Below, in pieces: positions 14,784-20,139 of a stretch of DNA of 22,225 nucleotides (position 1 is the first letter of the stretch; every line of letters begins with the position of its first letter). The stretch is taken from positions 1 to 22,225 of the IMG/VR virus record IMGVR_UViG_3300022752_000433, one strand, 5' to 3'. This stretch comes from a virus. The notes under the pieces are model-generated. The model did no database searches. It was not told the origin of the DNA and saw only the letters and a program-made list of their open reading frames with translations. Both the position numbers and the translations under genes were made by a program.

Positions 14784-14918
14784 ATGGAACTGTTGACAAT
14801 TGCGCTAATATCCGCCATGCTGGTATTGCGTTTCTTACTGCTCCATGAATTTTTCTTCAGTGGACGATTTCCTTCGTCAGGCCAAGTCAGTAAAAGAGGA
14901 GACGATTGCTTCCATTGA
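14784..14918 (+). CDS. Short single-pass membrane peptide
   Basis: A 44-residue frame, MELLTIALISAMLVLRFLLL followed by a polar basic tail (SKRGDDCFH). The first 20 residues form one membrane helix. It starts eight bases after the preceding stop in ATCATGG context and overlaps the start of the next gene by 74 bases in another frame. It could be real, or chance in the leader of 14845. No function is assigned. Confidence 0.35.
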   Translation: MELLTIALISAMLVLRFLLLHEFFFSGRFPSSGQVSKRGDDCFH

Positions 14919-15300
14919 TGACAATCTAACTCCTTTTTTTGAAGATACAGGGTTGATTGGAGTGCCGCCTATATTAGCTGATTCCATTGCCACTTTAGTA
15001 AAAACATATGGTGATGAAACATATCGACAAATTGCTTTATTTGCTATTAATCAATGGCATAGTTATCATTCTAATGTTTTACGTAAACAAATTAATAATG
15101 ATTGTATTCAAGAGGGTTTAGCTATTATGAATGATTTAAGTTGCCTTAGCACAATATTACAATTATTGCAACAAACATGTAGCTTTTCTGGTGATGAGCA
15201 ATGGTTCAAAATGATAAAAACTAAAATTACTCATGCCATGTTAGAAAAACTTGAAGAGGATAATATTTCTCTTGAAGATTACCTGGAGCAAAGCAAATGA
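14845..15300 (+). CDS. Unknown phage protein
   Basis: A 151-residue, mainly helical protein, MNFSSVDDFLRQAKSVKEET..., with stretches PPILADSIATLVKTYGDETY, RQIALFAINQWHSY and a Leu/Cys-rich middle (LSCLSTILQLLQQTCSF), ending in an acidic SLEDYLEQSK. No membrane helix and no known motif is visible. Its stop overlaps the start of the next small gene (ATGA, 15297-15300), so the two are probably co-translated. AT-rich codon use matches the block around it. Confidence 0.65.
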   Translation: MNFSSVDDFLRQAKSVKEETIASIDDNLTPFFEDTGLIGVPPILADSIATLVKTYGDETYRQIALFAINQWHSYHSNVLRKQINNDCIQEGLAIMNDLSCLSTILQLLQQTCSFSGDEQWFKMIKTKITHAMLEKLEEDNISLEDYLEQSK

Positions 15301-15464
15301 TAATAGGAAATATGATGGATGTTTTTACCATTGTTCTTACTAATGGTGATCAGTTTTCTTTTATTGCAAGAGATAAAATAATGGCAATGCAATTAGCAAT
15401 GGAATTAAATGTAAGTCAAGCAGTTGTAAATATTTATCAATTACAGGAGCCGGATCATGTCTAA
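15297..15464 (+). CDS. Small protein bridging two genes
   Basis: A 55-residue protein, MIIGNMMDVFTIVLTNGDQF..., then a helix with KIMAMQLAMELNVSQAVVNI and an end QLQEPDHV. The ATG overlaps the preceding stop by ATGA, and its own end overlaps the ATG of the next gene by eight bases (15457-15464). A short beta hairpin followed by a helix is the visible plan. The tight two-sided overlap strongly supports translation; the function is unknown. Confidence 0.6.
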   Translation: MIIGNMMDVFTIVLTNGDQFSFIARDKIMAMQLAMELNVSQAVVNIYQLQEPDHV

Positions 15465-15804
15465 CTCTATTACCATTGATCCTAATACTTTACCACCATC
15501 GGTGTTATTGTATATGCCACCATTATTAAAAGCAAAGGCAAAAGCAATTGCTGCTCAAGAACCATTAGTACATCCAGTGTGGCGTAAATTTGAAGAACGT
15601 GGTAATCATTTTGTGGTGCGTACTAATGATTTAAAAGATATTGAAGAAGTGGCTGATTGGGCTAAAAGTTGGTTGATGGAACCAGAAGAACAATTAAGCA
15701 AAAGAATGCGGCAAGCATTTCAATCTGTAGTAGATCGCACATGTCGTCATGTATTCTTTCGGCAAGTAGGTAAATATCATGTTATTGCAGAAGGCTGGAA
15801 ATAA
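15457..15804 (+). CDS. Unknown phage protein
   Basis: A 115-residue protein, MSNSITIDPNTLPPSVLLYM, then a helix PPLLKAKAKAIAAQEPLVHP and an alpha/beta part (FEERGNHFVVRTNDLKDIEE, VADWAKSWLM). It ends with a basic strand region (RHVFFRQVGKYHVIAEGWK). The pattern 'NHFVVRTND...IEEVADWAKSWL' looks like a small conserved fold, but I cannot name it. The start has the ATCATG context and overlaps the previous gene by eight bases. Confidence 0.65.
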   Translation: MSNSITIDPNTLPPSVLLYMPPLLKAKAKAIAAQEPLVHPVWRKFEERGNHFVVRTNDLKDIEEVADWAKSWLMEPEEQLSKRMRQAFQSVVDRTCRHVFFRQVGKYHVIAEGWK

Positions 15805-15839
15805 TAAGTTTTACTAATCATAAATGGATGTAAATGGGC

Positions 15840-15868
15840 TTGACAATGGCAATAGGAATGGTGATGAT
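15840..15868 (+). promoter_or_regulatory. Possible sigma70-type promoter
   Basis: A perfect TTGACA (15840-15845) is followed after 17 bases by GATGAT (15863-15868), four of six to TATAAT. It lies 23 bases before the ATG at 15892. It is one of few places in the window with a -35-like hexamer at the right spacing; the -10 is weak. Confidence 0.3.
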
Positions 15869-15891
15869 GACGGAGCCTTCACGCAATCCCC

Positions 15892-16209
15892 ATGGTTCCC
15901 ACAATCCAAACTGAACACGACGGCAGCATCTCTGCTTTCACTTCTAACGACAAATTAGTAATGAACTATGGCCGTCCCATAGTAAATTGCTACCTAGAAA
16001 TCAAACAATTGCACGACAGCATTACAACATTAGAAGAGTTGCTTTCTGATGTTGAACTGTGTCATAAAATCACCATTATGGAACTGCTTGCTGTTTTGAA
16101 AACTGCTTCTCAAAAGCACGAGCTAGAACATGATGAAATTACAGCCGCTCCTACTGCTGATGATCAGCTTGCTTATTTAGTGGCTTATGCTGCTGCAATT
16201 GGCATTTAA
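15892..16209 (+). CDS. Unknown phage protein
   Basis: A 105-residue, acidic protein, MVPTIQTEHDGSISAFTSND..., with a helical body (YLEIKQLHDSITTLEELLSD, CHKITIMELLAVLKTASQKH) and an Ala-rich end (DDQLAYLVAYAAAIGI). The ATG lies in CCCATGG context behind a possible promoter at 15840. It is the last gene before the strong terminator at 16239, closing the AT-rich plus-strand block. No family is recognised. Confidence 0.6.
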   Translation: MVPTIQTEHDGSISAFTSNDKLVMNYGRPIVNCYLEIKQLHDSITTLEELLSDVELCHKITIMELLAVLKTASQKHELEHDEITAAPTADDQLAYLVAYAAAIGI

Positions 16210-16238
16210 TTAAAACTATTTAATTTCATGCAAAAAGA

Positions 16239-16260
16239 AGGGGCCTTACGGCCCCTTTCT
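16239..16260 (+). terminator. Intrinsic terminator with TTAC loop
   Basis: A 7-bp stem (AGGGGCC/GGCCCCT) around TTAC, then TTCTTTCT. It lies 30 bases after the stop at 16209. It contains the first of three CCTTACGG octamers found within 140 bases. Confidence 0.8.
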
Positions 16261-16298
16261 TTCTATTGGCCTCCGATAGCTTAGCTCCTGAACACAGG

Positions 16299-16390
16299 GA
16301 CAGGAAGCCTTACAGGCTAACCATGAGCGCCCGGCATCCCTTACGGGGTAGCCCTTCCTGTCAAAACCGTCCAGCCTTACGGGGAGGACC
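16299..16390 (+). promoter_or_regulatory. Hairpin-rich leader upstream of the RlpA-like gene
   Basis: GACAGGAAG (16299-16307) can pair over nine bases with CTTCCTGTC (16354-16362). This encloses a small hairpin AGCCT-TAC-AGGCT and a larger one, GGCATCCC (16333-16340) with GGGGT-A-GCC (16345-16353) around TTAC. A further hairpin GTCC...GGAC (16369-16389) again has CCTTACGG at its tip. There is no reading frame that explains the sequence. It may be a structured 5' leader controlling the exported protein gene at 16505, or a separate small RNA. Confidence 0.4.
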
Positions 16391-16504
16391 GACCAACAAA
16401 AGAATCATAACATCAATACCACTAAAACGCAACCCTTTCATTTGTGGTACCATGAAGGTTGCTGCTGGGAGACCTGCAGCCCTTGCTATTTATTCTCCAA
16501 AACA

Positions 16505-16867
16505 GTGCTTAAATCATTTTTTCTTTCTGCTTCCATTGCCCTTGGTGCTTTTGCGCCTAATGCAGTGGAGGCTGCTTCAATGTGTTCTCATGCCAGCTTC
16601 TATGGCCATGGTGATGGCTATGCCTGGCAAACAATGGCTAATGGTCAGACGATGAATCCGCAAGCCCTTACTACGGCCCATCGCTACTTACCATTTGGCA
16701 CCAGGCTTCTAGTGAGCAATTCAAACAATGGTAAAAACGTTGTCGTAACAGTTACAGACAGGGGACCATTTATTGCTGGTCGAGAGCTTGATCTTAGTTA
16801 TGGGGCATTTAATAGAATTGCGAACCCTGGCCAAGGTGTGGCGAGGGTGTGTTGGTCTAAGGCATAA
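16505..16867 (+). CDS. Exported RlpA-like double-psi beta-barrel protein
   Basis: From GTG 16505 this is 120 residues: a signal peptide LKSFFLSASIALGAFAPNAV ending at about Ala23, then an RlpA/DPBB domain with SFYGHGDGYAWQTMANG (31-47), ALTTAHRYLPFGTRLLV (54-70, His59), VVVTVTDRGPF (79-89, Asp85) and GRELDLSYGAFNRIA (92-106). RlpA enzymes are lytic transglycosylases acting on peptidoglycan lacking stem peptides; the His and Asp of the active site are kept. It would act in the periplasm. An ATG at 16452 (ACCATG) is in another frame. As a phage gene it could help wall entry, lysis or alteration of the lysogen's envelope. Confidence 0.75.
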   Translation: MLKSFFLSASIALGAFAPNAVEAASMCSHASFYGHGDGYAWQTMANGQTMNPQALTTAHRYLPFGTRLLVSNSNNGKNVVVTVTDRGPFIAGRELDLSYGAFNRIANPGQGVARVCWSKA

Positions 16868-16887
16868 TATTGAGGTGTGAGGTATTG

Positions 16888-16910
16888 GCGGGCTTAGGCC
16901 CGCTTTTTTA
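16888..16910 (+). terminator. Intrinsic terminator after the RlpA-like gene
   Basis: A 6-bp GC stem (GCGGGC/GCCCGC) with a TTAG loop followed by six T and ATTT. It lies 20 bases after the stop codon. Confidence 0.88.
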
Positions 16911-17012
16911 TTTCTTTGGATTGAGATCCAGCCAGCTTTGTAAAGAAAAATCACAAACTCCTTGCCAGATCCGGCTCGTCTCGTAATATGCAATTGCCTT
17001 CCTACTGAAACC

Positions 17013-17195
17013 ATGCACGTTCCTTCCATTCGCACCTCCATCGTCCTATTAGGTGCTGCCGCTGGCTTGATTGGCCTGGCCCTAATCGTGCCGGAGCCCC
17101 CAGTACATGATCTCCCTGGTCTGGCCGCCTGTCAACTGCTCCACCCTGATCGCTACTGCCGCCTCACCTATGCCCCTAGTACAATTACACCATAA
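17013..17195 (+). CDS. Small membrane-anchored protein with Cys residues
   Basis: A 60-residue protein, MHVPSIRTSIVLLGAAAGLI, with a membrane segment at about 8-27 and then a Pro-rich and Cys-containing outer part (GLAACQLLHPDRYCRLTYAP). The ATG has ACCATGC context, 103 bases after the terminator at 16910. The gap holds a 5-bp hairpin TGGAT-TGAG-ATCCA at 16916-16929 but no GNRA hairpin like those of later genes. The two Cys, nine residues apart, could form a disulphide outside the membrane. Function unknown. Confidence 0.5.
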   Translation: MHVPSIRTSIVLLGAAAGLIGLALIVPEPPVHDLPGLAACQLLHPDRYCRLTYAPSTITP

Positions 17196-17263
17196 GCAAA
17201 GCTGATCGTTTAAGCCGTTGTTTTTCTGCCCTCCATGGGCAATAATTAATTCACTACCACCAC

Positions 17264-17275
17264 GGGCGCGAGCCC
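17264..17275 (+). promoter_or_regulatory. 5' GNRA hairpin, copy 1
   Basis: GGGC-GCGA-GCCC: a 4-bp stem closed by a GNRA tetraloop, ending 14 bases before the ATG at 17290. An AATAAT box (17241-17246) lies 17 bases upstream. Confidence 0.5.
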
Positions 17276-17289
17276 ACCACCATCCAACC

Positions 17290-17574
17290 ATGGACAAAAC
17301 CACTCTCATCAAAAACTTCATCCATGATGCTGGCAGCAGCATTATCAGCGTGAGCTTCATTAAGCAAAATGGCGAGCAGCGCTCACTACAATTTAATCCG
17401 CTGGATGCACAGGAAATTAAGGGCACCGGCTATGCATTAAAAAATCCTGCCATCATTCGCTGTCGTGATTTCACCATCGCTAAAAACAATGGTGCAGGGG
17501 CATGGAGGTCATTTGATTGTGAGCGTGTGGTGAGCATTAAAGCCAGGGGCAACGTTTTGGAGTTTCAGCCATGA
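17290..17574 (+). CDS. WYL_2/DUF2693-like SH3-fold protein
   Basis: A 94-residue protein, MDKTTLIKNFIHDAGSSIIS, then VSFIKQNGEQRSLQFNPLDA, a central loop, FTIAKNNGAGAWRSFDCERV and VSIKARGNVLEF. The order 'V.F.K.(N/D)G..R...FNPLDA...W.....R....' followed by a final strand resembles the WYL_2 (DUF2693) small beta-barrel family that many phages encode. The role of that family is unknown. It begins ACCATGG behind GNRA hairpin copy 1. Its stop overlaps the next ATG (ATGA, 17571-17574). Confidence 0.6.
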   Translation: MDKTTLIKNFIHDAGSSIISVSFIKQNGEQRSLQFNPLDAQEIKGTGYALKNPAIIRCRDFTIAKNNGAGAWRSFDCERVVSIKARGNVLEFQP

Positions 17575-17756
17575 GCACAGCAGTTGCTACCAAACCAGAT
17601 GCAGAATTTTCGCTATGGGGCCGCGATCCTGCTGGCACATGGCACTGGTTTGGTAATGGTTCCCGCCAGGAACTAGAGTTAAAAGCCAAAGGTTTGAAAT
17701 TTTTATTTACCAATCGATTATGGGAGGTGGTGCCTGGCACTGATCCACCGCATTAA
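17571..17756 (+). CDS. Small protein, unknown
   Basis: A 61-residue protein, MSTAVATKPDAEFSLWGRDP, then GTWHWFGNGSRQELELKAKG and LKFLFTNRLWEVVPGTDPPH. The WG.DP.GTWHWFGNG motif with a following helix and strand suggests a compact alpha/beta fold. It is coupled to the preceding gene by ATGA and is followed after 24 bases by a strong terminator, so the pair forms one two-gene unit. I do not recognise the family. Confidence 0.6.
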   Translation: MSTAVATKPDAEFSLWGRDPAGTWHWFGNGSRQELELKAKGLKFLFTNRLWEVVPGTDPPH

Positions 17757-17780
17757 TTGTTTCAATTAGTAACGCTAATC

Positions 17781-17808
17781 AGCCAGGGGTGGCTTCCTGG
17801 CTTTTTTA
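17781..17808 (+). terminator. Intrinsic terminator
   Basis: A 7-bp stem (AGCCAGG/CCTGGCT) with an 8-nt loop, then a run of T (seven counting the last stem base). It ends the 17290-17756 two-gene unit; an AT box of the next cassette follows after only four bases. Confidence 0.88.
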
Positions 17809-17826
17809 GTGCAATAATTTAGGGAC

Positions 17827-17842
17827 GGAGGCGAGAGCTTCC
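17827..17842 (+). promoter_or_regulatory. 5' GNRA hairpin, copy 2
   Basis: GGAGGC-GAGA-GCTTCC: a 6-bp stem (one G-T pair) with a GNRA tetraloop, ending 19 bases before the ATG at 17862. An AATAAT box (17813-17818) ends eight bases before the stem, so the hairpin should lie at or near the mRNA 5' end. Confidence 0.55.
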
Positions 17843-17861
17843 ACCCACCAACACGAAAACC

Positions 17862-18116
17862 ATGGCCAACACCATTGGAACCATTCGTCGATTCACTGCG
17901 AACGACAACGAAGCGCTCACCACTGCGGCCCTACGATTCGCCAATCGTCATCTCGCAACTGAGGCCGACAGTGACTATACGTGGCATGAATTGCAGCTCC
18001 TCGACGATTCGAGGCTGCGTCGGTTGTGGCAGGCATGTCTATGTAGAGCCCTCCGTGTGCCTGTCTCGGCTGATATCACCGTTGCGCATGGCTACGTTGC
18101 CTATCACGTCCGCTAA
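17862..18116 (+). CDS. Small protein, unknown
   Basis: An 84-residue protein, MANTIGTIRRFTANDNEALT, continuing LRFANRHLATEADSDYTWHE and a basic, Cys-containing middle (RLRRLWQACLCRALRVPV), ending DITVAHGYVAYHVR. ACCATGG start behind GNRA hairpin copy 2. Codons are GC-rich (many GCC, CTC, CGT), unlike the AT-rich genes before 16209. An alternative frame here gives a longer reading, but only this one begins at the consensus start. Family not recognised. Confidence 0.6.
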   Translation: MANTIGTIRRFTANDNEALTTAALRFANRHLATEADSDYTWHELQLLDDSRLRRLWQACLCRALRVPVSADITVAHGYVAYHVR

Positions 18117-18150
18117 TCCTCACTCACCATTCACCATCACCACCACTGTC

Positions 18151-18369
18151 ATGCACCATCCCTCGTACGAAGCCCGCTTAGAGGCCGACCGTCGAGCCCA
18201 GCATTCTGGCTATGGCATCAAGAAGTTTCATTGCGCCGATGGCACCATCCGGTGGGAAGCTTATGGCTGGGAGCGCCTCACTGAGCTGACCACACATACT
18301 ACGTCCTACGGCTTATTTGATCACCAGTGGGAAGCCGAGCAGTATTTCAACAACATCATCAATGGCTGA
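18151..18369 (+). CDS. Small protein, unknown
   Basis: A 72-residue protein, MHHPSYEARLEADRRAQHSG, then FHCADGTIRWEAYGWERLTE and a Tyr/Phe/Trp-rich end (YGLFDHQWEAEQYFNNIING). It starts at ATG 18151 (GTCATG), 34 bases after the previous stop; the gap is a run of CACC/CAT repeats without a hairpin, so it is probably read from the same transcript. Many aromatic residues suggest a folded small domain. Family not recognised. Confidence 0.55.
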   Translation: MHHPSYEARLEADRRAQHSGYGIKKFHCADGTIRWEAYGWERLTELTTHTTSYGLFDHQWEAEQYFNNIING

Positions 18370-18371
18370 TC

Positions 18372-18662
18372 ATGAAATACATTTCTCGCGACGAATTACT
18401 GGCAGTGGGAGCCTCTCTCACCTGGGCTGATGCCCATGTATTCACTGGCAAACTTTATGACCAAGCTTTTCAACAACGTCGCCTCGGTGGCTCTTCCTCG
18501 GAAGGCTTTGCTTCTGGGGAGTTCAATGGAAAGGCTGTGAAATGCTCGATTGTGCCTCGCTGCATGGGCGGCGGGCGCTGGAGCAGCACCACCATTTGGA
18601 CAGTGAACGGCAGGCGCGTAACGCAGAAAAAGCTCATTGATGCCGTTTGTAAAGCTTTGTGA
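18372..18662 (+). CDS. Small protein, unknown
   Basis: A 96-residue protein, MKYISRDELLAVGASLTWAD, then AHVFTGKLYDQAFQQRRLGG, a basic Gly/Ser-rich middle containing two Cys (KCSIVPRCMGGGRWSST) and an end WTVNGRRVTQKKLIDAVCKA. The ATG is two bases after the preceding stop, in ATCATG context. It closes the three-gene unit that starts at 17862 and is followed by the TTCG-loop hairpin at 18668. The middle beta part with a C-terminal helix is all I can describe. Confidence 0.58.
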   Translation: MKYISRDELLAVGASLTWADAHVFTGKLYDQAFQQRRLGGSSSEGFASGEFNGKAVKCSIVPRCMGGGRWSSTTIWTVNGRRVTQKKLIDAVCKAL

Positions 18663-18667
18663 CAAAC

Positions 18668-18683
18668 GGGGGCTTCGGCCTCT
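18668..18683 (+). terminator. TTCG-loop hairpin, weak terminator
   Basis: GGGGGC-TTCG-GCCTCT: a 6-bp stem with two G-T pairs and a UUCG-type loop, five bases after the stop at 18662. No T-run follows directly, so it may stabilise the mRNA end rather than terminate. The next cassette's AT box begins eight bases later. Confidence 0.4.
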
Positions 18684-18707
18684 AATGGCTGTATTGTTCT
18701 TTTGTTC

Positions 18708-18719
18708 GGCAGCGATGCC
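18708..18719 (+). promoter_or_regulatory. 5' GNRA hairpin, copy 3
   Basis: GGCA-GCGA-TGCC: a 4-bp stem with a GNRA tetraloop, ending 14 bases before the ATG at 18734. A TATTGT box (18692-18697) ends ten bases upstream. Confidence 0.5.
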
Positions 18720-18733
18720 CTTTTCTTTTTCCC

Positions 18734-18994
18734 ATGGCAACCATCCCCACTATTCATCTCAACGGCACCGGCTTCACCGATCTGCGCGACGGCTACGCTG
18801 CCGCCTGCGATGCCATCGACAAGGCCATTGATGCCCTGGCCAAGGCGGAGTCAAATGGTCGGGATTTTTATCCACAAGGTCCAGATGCTTTTTACCAGCA
18901 TCGCCAAGAAAGGCAAGCTGCTTTTGACAATCTTTGTGCTGCCCATGCTTACGTGGGCGAGATGCTCATTGGCATTTGCGATCAGCAGCGCTGA
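18734..18994 (+). CDS. Small helical protein, unknown
   Basis: An 86-residue protein, MATIPTIHLNGTGFTDLRDG, then a long helix (YAAACDAIDKAIDALAKAES), an aromatic loop (GRDFYPQGPDAFYQHRQERQ) and a second helix (AFDNLCAAHAYVGEMLIGIC). The two-helix plan with 'HLNG(T)' at the start is a phage pattern that I cannot name with certainty. It starts CCCATGG behind GNRA hairpin copy 3 and ends 29 bases before a strong terminator, making a single-gene unit. Confidence 0.62.
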   Translation: MATIPTIHLNGTGFTDLRDGYAAACDAIDKAIDALAKAESNGRDFYPQGPDAFYQHRQERQAAFDNLCAAHAYVGEMLIGICDQQR

Positions 18995-19023
18995 TTGTAA
19001 AGATAAGCAACAGTGATTGTTCA

Positions 19024-19046
19024 GGGGCTGTTGCCAGCCCCTTTTT
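19024..19046 (+). terminator. Intrinsic terminator
   Basis: A 7-bp stem (GGGGCTG/CAGCCCC) with a TTGC loop followed by five T. The TATTGT box of the next cassette starts four bases later. Confidence 0.9.
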
Positions 19047-19065
19047 GCTCTATTGTTAGTTCAAC

Positions 19066-19079
19066 GAGCCGAGAGGCTC
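19066..19079 (+). promoter_or_regulatory. 5' GNRA hairpin, copy 4
   Basis: GAGCC-GAGA-GGCTC: a perfect 5-bp stem with a GNRA tetraloop, ending 15 bases before the ATG at 19095. A TATTGT box (19051-19056) ends nine bases upstream. Confidence 0.58.
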
Positions 19080-19094
19080 TCCTCCCTCAAAACC

Positions 19095-19469
19095 ATGACT
19101 CGCATCAACCACACTGTTGAACAGTTCACCACCGCCGACGCCTACACCAGCTTCAATGGCCTCAACACCATCCGCCTGACAGTCACCCTGCCCGACTGGC
19201 ACCAGCCCTTCCCCTCTCAGCAGGGTGCTGCTAACCCTCGCCAGCTTGAAATGGTCGGCTTGCTCCACGTAAGCCGCGCTTGGCATATAAATGGTCCCGT
19301 GATGGATCAATGGACTATTTCTACTCTTGGCGGCCCTGTGCAGGTGCCTGCTGGTACCATCATTGAGACAGATGAGCTTCCCGAAGTGTGGGAGGCCAAT
19401 TCCAAGCCTGCTGCCCCCGGCAAAAAGGAATGGTTCGCCTATTCCAATGGTCGCACGGGCTTTTGTTAA
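19095..19469 (+). CDS. Unknown beta-rich protein
   Basis: A 124-residue protein, MTRINHTVEQFTTADAYTSF, then NTIRLTVTLPDWHQPFPSQQ, RQLEMVGLLHVSRAWHINGP, a strand region (WTISTLGGPVQVPAGTIIET) and an aromatic end (KKEWFAYSNGRTGFC). It is probably a small beta-barrel or sandwich. ACCATG start behind GNRA hairpin copy 4; a strong terminator follows 11 bases after the stop, so this is a single-gene unit. No family recognised. Confidence 0.6.
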   Translation: MTRINHTVEQFTTADAYTSFNGLNTIRLTVTLPDWHQPFPSQQGAANPRQLEMVGLLHVSRAWHINGPVMDQWTISTLGGPVQVPAGTIIETDELPEVWEANSKPAAPGKKEWFAYSNGRTGFC

Positions 19470-19479
19470 GTATTGTTAC

Positions 19480-19505
19480 AGGCCCCTTCCCAGGGGCCTC
19501 TTTCG
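19480..19505 (+). terminator. Intrinsic terminator
   Basis: A perfect 8-bp stem (AGGCCCCT/AGGGGCCT) with a TCCC loop followed by CTTTCGTT. The next cassette's TATTAT box starts four bases later. Confidence 0.85.
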
Positions 19506-19523
19506 TTCTATTATTCATTCAAC

Positions 19524-19537
19524 GAGGCGCGAGCTTC
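19524..19537 (+). promoter_or_regulatory. 5' GNRA hairpin, copy 5
   Basis: GAGGC-GCGA-GCTTC: a 5-bp stem (one G-T pair) with a GNRA tetraloop, ending 16 bases before the ATG at 19554. A TATTAT box (19509-19514), five of six to TATAAT, ends nine bases upstream. Confidence 0.58.
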
Positions 19538-19553
19538 ACCATCATCTTCAACC

Positions 19554-19793
19554 ATGACTTCCTCCTTCCGCGAAGACCAGCTTGCCTGGACCATTGCCCA
19601 CTTTTTTTGTGACGCCAAGCCTGGTGACATTCTGAGCCTGCCTGGAGCATCCCTGCTCACCAAAGCCCCTGACGGCAGCTTCTCCCTGACACGTTCTACA
19701 TTCATGGTTTCCCGCCTGGTTGATCCCACCAGCGACAAGGTCGCTGCAACAGTGCTTCGATGGGAAAGGGAAGGGGCGCAGGAGGCGGCATGA
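19554..19793 (+). CDS. Small protein, unknown
   Basis: A 79-residue protein, MTSSFREDQLAWTIAHFFCD, then AKPGDILSLPGASLLTKAPD, FSLTRSTFMVSRLVDPTSDK and VAATVLRWEREGAQEAA. The middle 'PGD.LSLPG.SL' followed by strands suggests a small beta domain. ACCATG start behind GNRA hairpin copy 5. Upstream in-frame codons reach 19473 but cover the terminator and hairpin, so the start at 19554 is secure. The stop overlaps the next ATG (ATGA). Confidence 0.62.
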   Translation: MTSSFREDQLAWTIAHFFCDAKPGDILSLPGASLLTKAPDGSFSLTRSTFMVSRLVDPTSDKVAATVLRWEREGAQEAA

Positions 19794-19960
19794 ACGTTCC
19801 AAACCACCAGCACAACAGCGGCAAGCCTCCCAGGCGGAGGCTCAAGCCACAAGCATTAAGGGCTGCCAAAGCCCGCAGACAAGCCCTTCTCAACCAATTT
19901 AACCATGGAAACCATCAACATCATTGCAATCAGCGCCAAGGGCAAAAGTCGCATTGGTAA
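19790..19960 (+). CDS. Small basic protein overlapping neighbours
   Basis: A 56-residue frame, MNVPNHQHNSGKPPRRRLKP, then QALRAAKARRQALLNQFNHG and a His/Gln-rich end. It is strongly basic with no hydrophobic part. It starts within the stop of the preceding gene (ATGA) and overlaps the first 56 bases of the gene at 19905 in another frame. The coupling argues for it, the low-complexity composition argues against; a nucleic-acid-binding role would only be a guess. Confidence 0.4.
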   Translation: MNVPNHQHNSGKPPRRRLKPQALRAAKARRQALLNQFNHGNHQHHCNQRQGQKSHW

Positions 19961-20102
19961 ACGGCTCACCACTGTCATAGTGGAGCAAAACCACCACGAT
20001 AAACTATTTGTTGTTATTAAAGACAACAATGGTAAAGTTAATCAGTGCCGATGGATTAAAAAAGTAAATGATCCTGATTTTTGTATTATTGATCAAGATT
20101 AA
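19905..20102 (+). CDS. Small beta-rich protein, unknown
   Basis: A 65-residue protein, METINIIAISAKGKSRIGKR, then LTTVIVEQNHHDKLFVVIKD and NNGKVNQCRWIKKVNDPDFC, ending IIDQD. Alternating strands and charged turns suggest a small barrel fold. The ATG has ACCATGG context. Codon use becomes AT-rich again from about 19970 on, unlike the GC-rich cassettes before it. No family is recognised. Confidence 0.62.
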   Translation: METINIIAISAKGKSRIGKRLTTVIVEQNHHDKLFVVIKDNNGKVNQCRWIKKVNDPDFCIIDQD

Positions 20103-20139
20103 TTATTAACAACTATTTCTTTCCCATTGCTTTAAAACC

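Noticed and set aside
15824-15958. 44-codon frame starting at ATG 15824
   Set aside because: It overlaps the gene at 15892 in another frame, has low-complexity Asn/Gly/Asp composition and covers the possible promoter.
16266-16655. Long frame over the RlpA leader with a hydrophobic C-terminal half
   Set aside because: It begins at a TTG in the structured leader and its hydrophobic part is the shifted reading of the signal peptide. The RlpA frame has a complete conserved domain.
17082-17426. Minus-strand frame across the small plus-strand genes
   Set aside because: It runs through hairpin and start region of the cassette at 17264-17290, and the codon pattern fits the plus-strand frames.
19860-19874. 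Sixth GNRA hairpin before the gene at 19905
   Set aside because: GGGCT/AGCCC has a five-base loop (GCCAA), ends 30 bases before the ATG and lies within another frame, so it does not fit the family.
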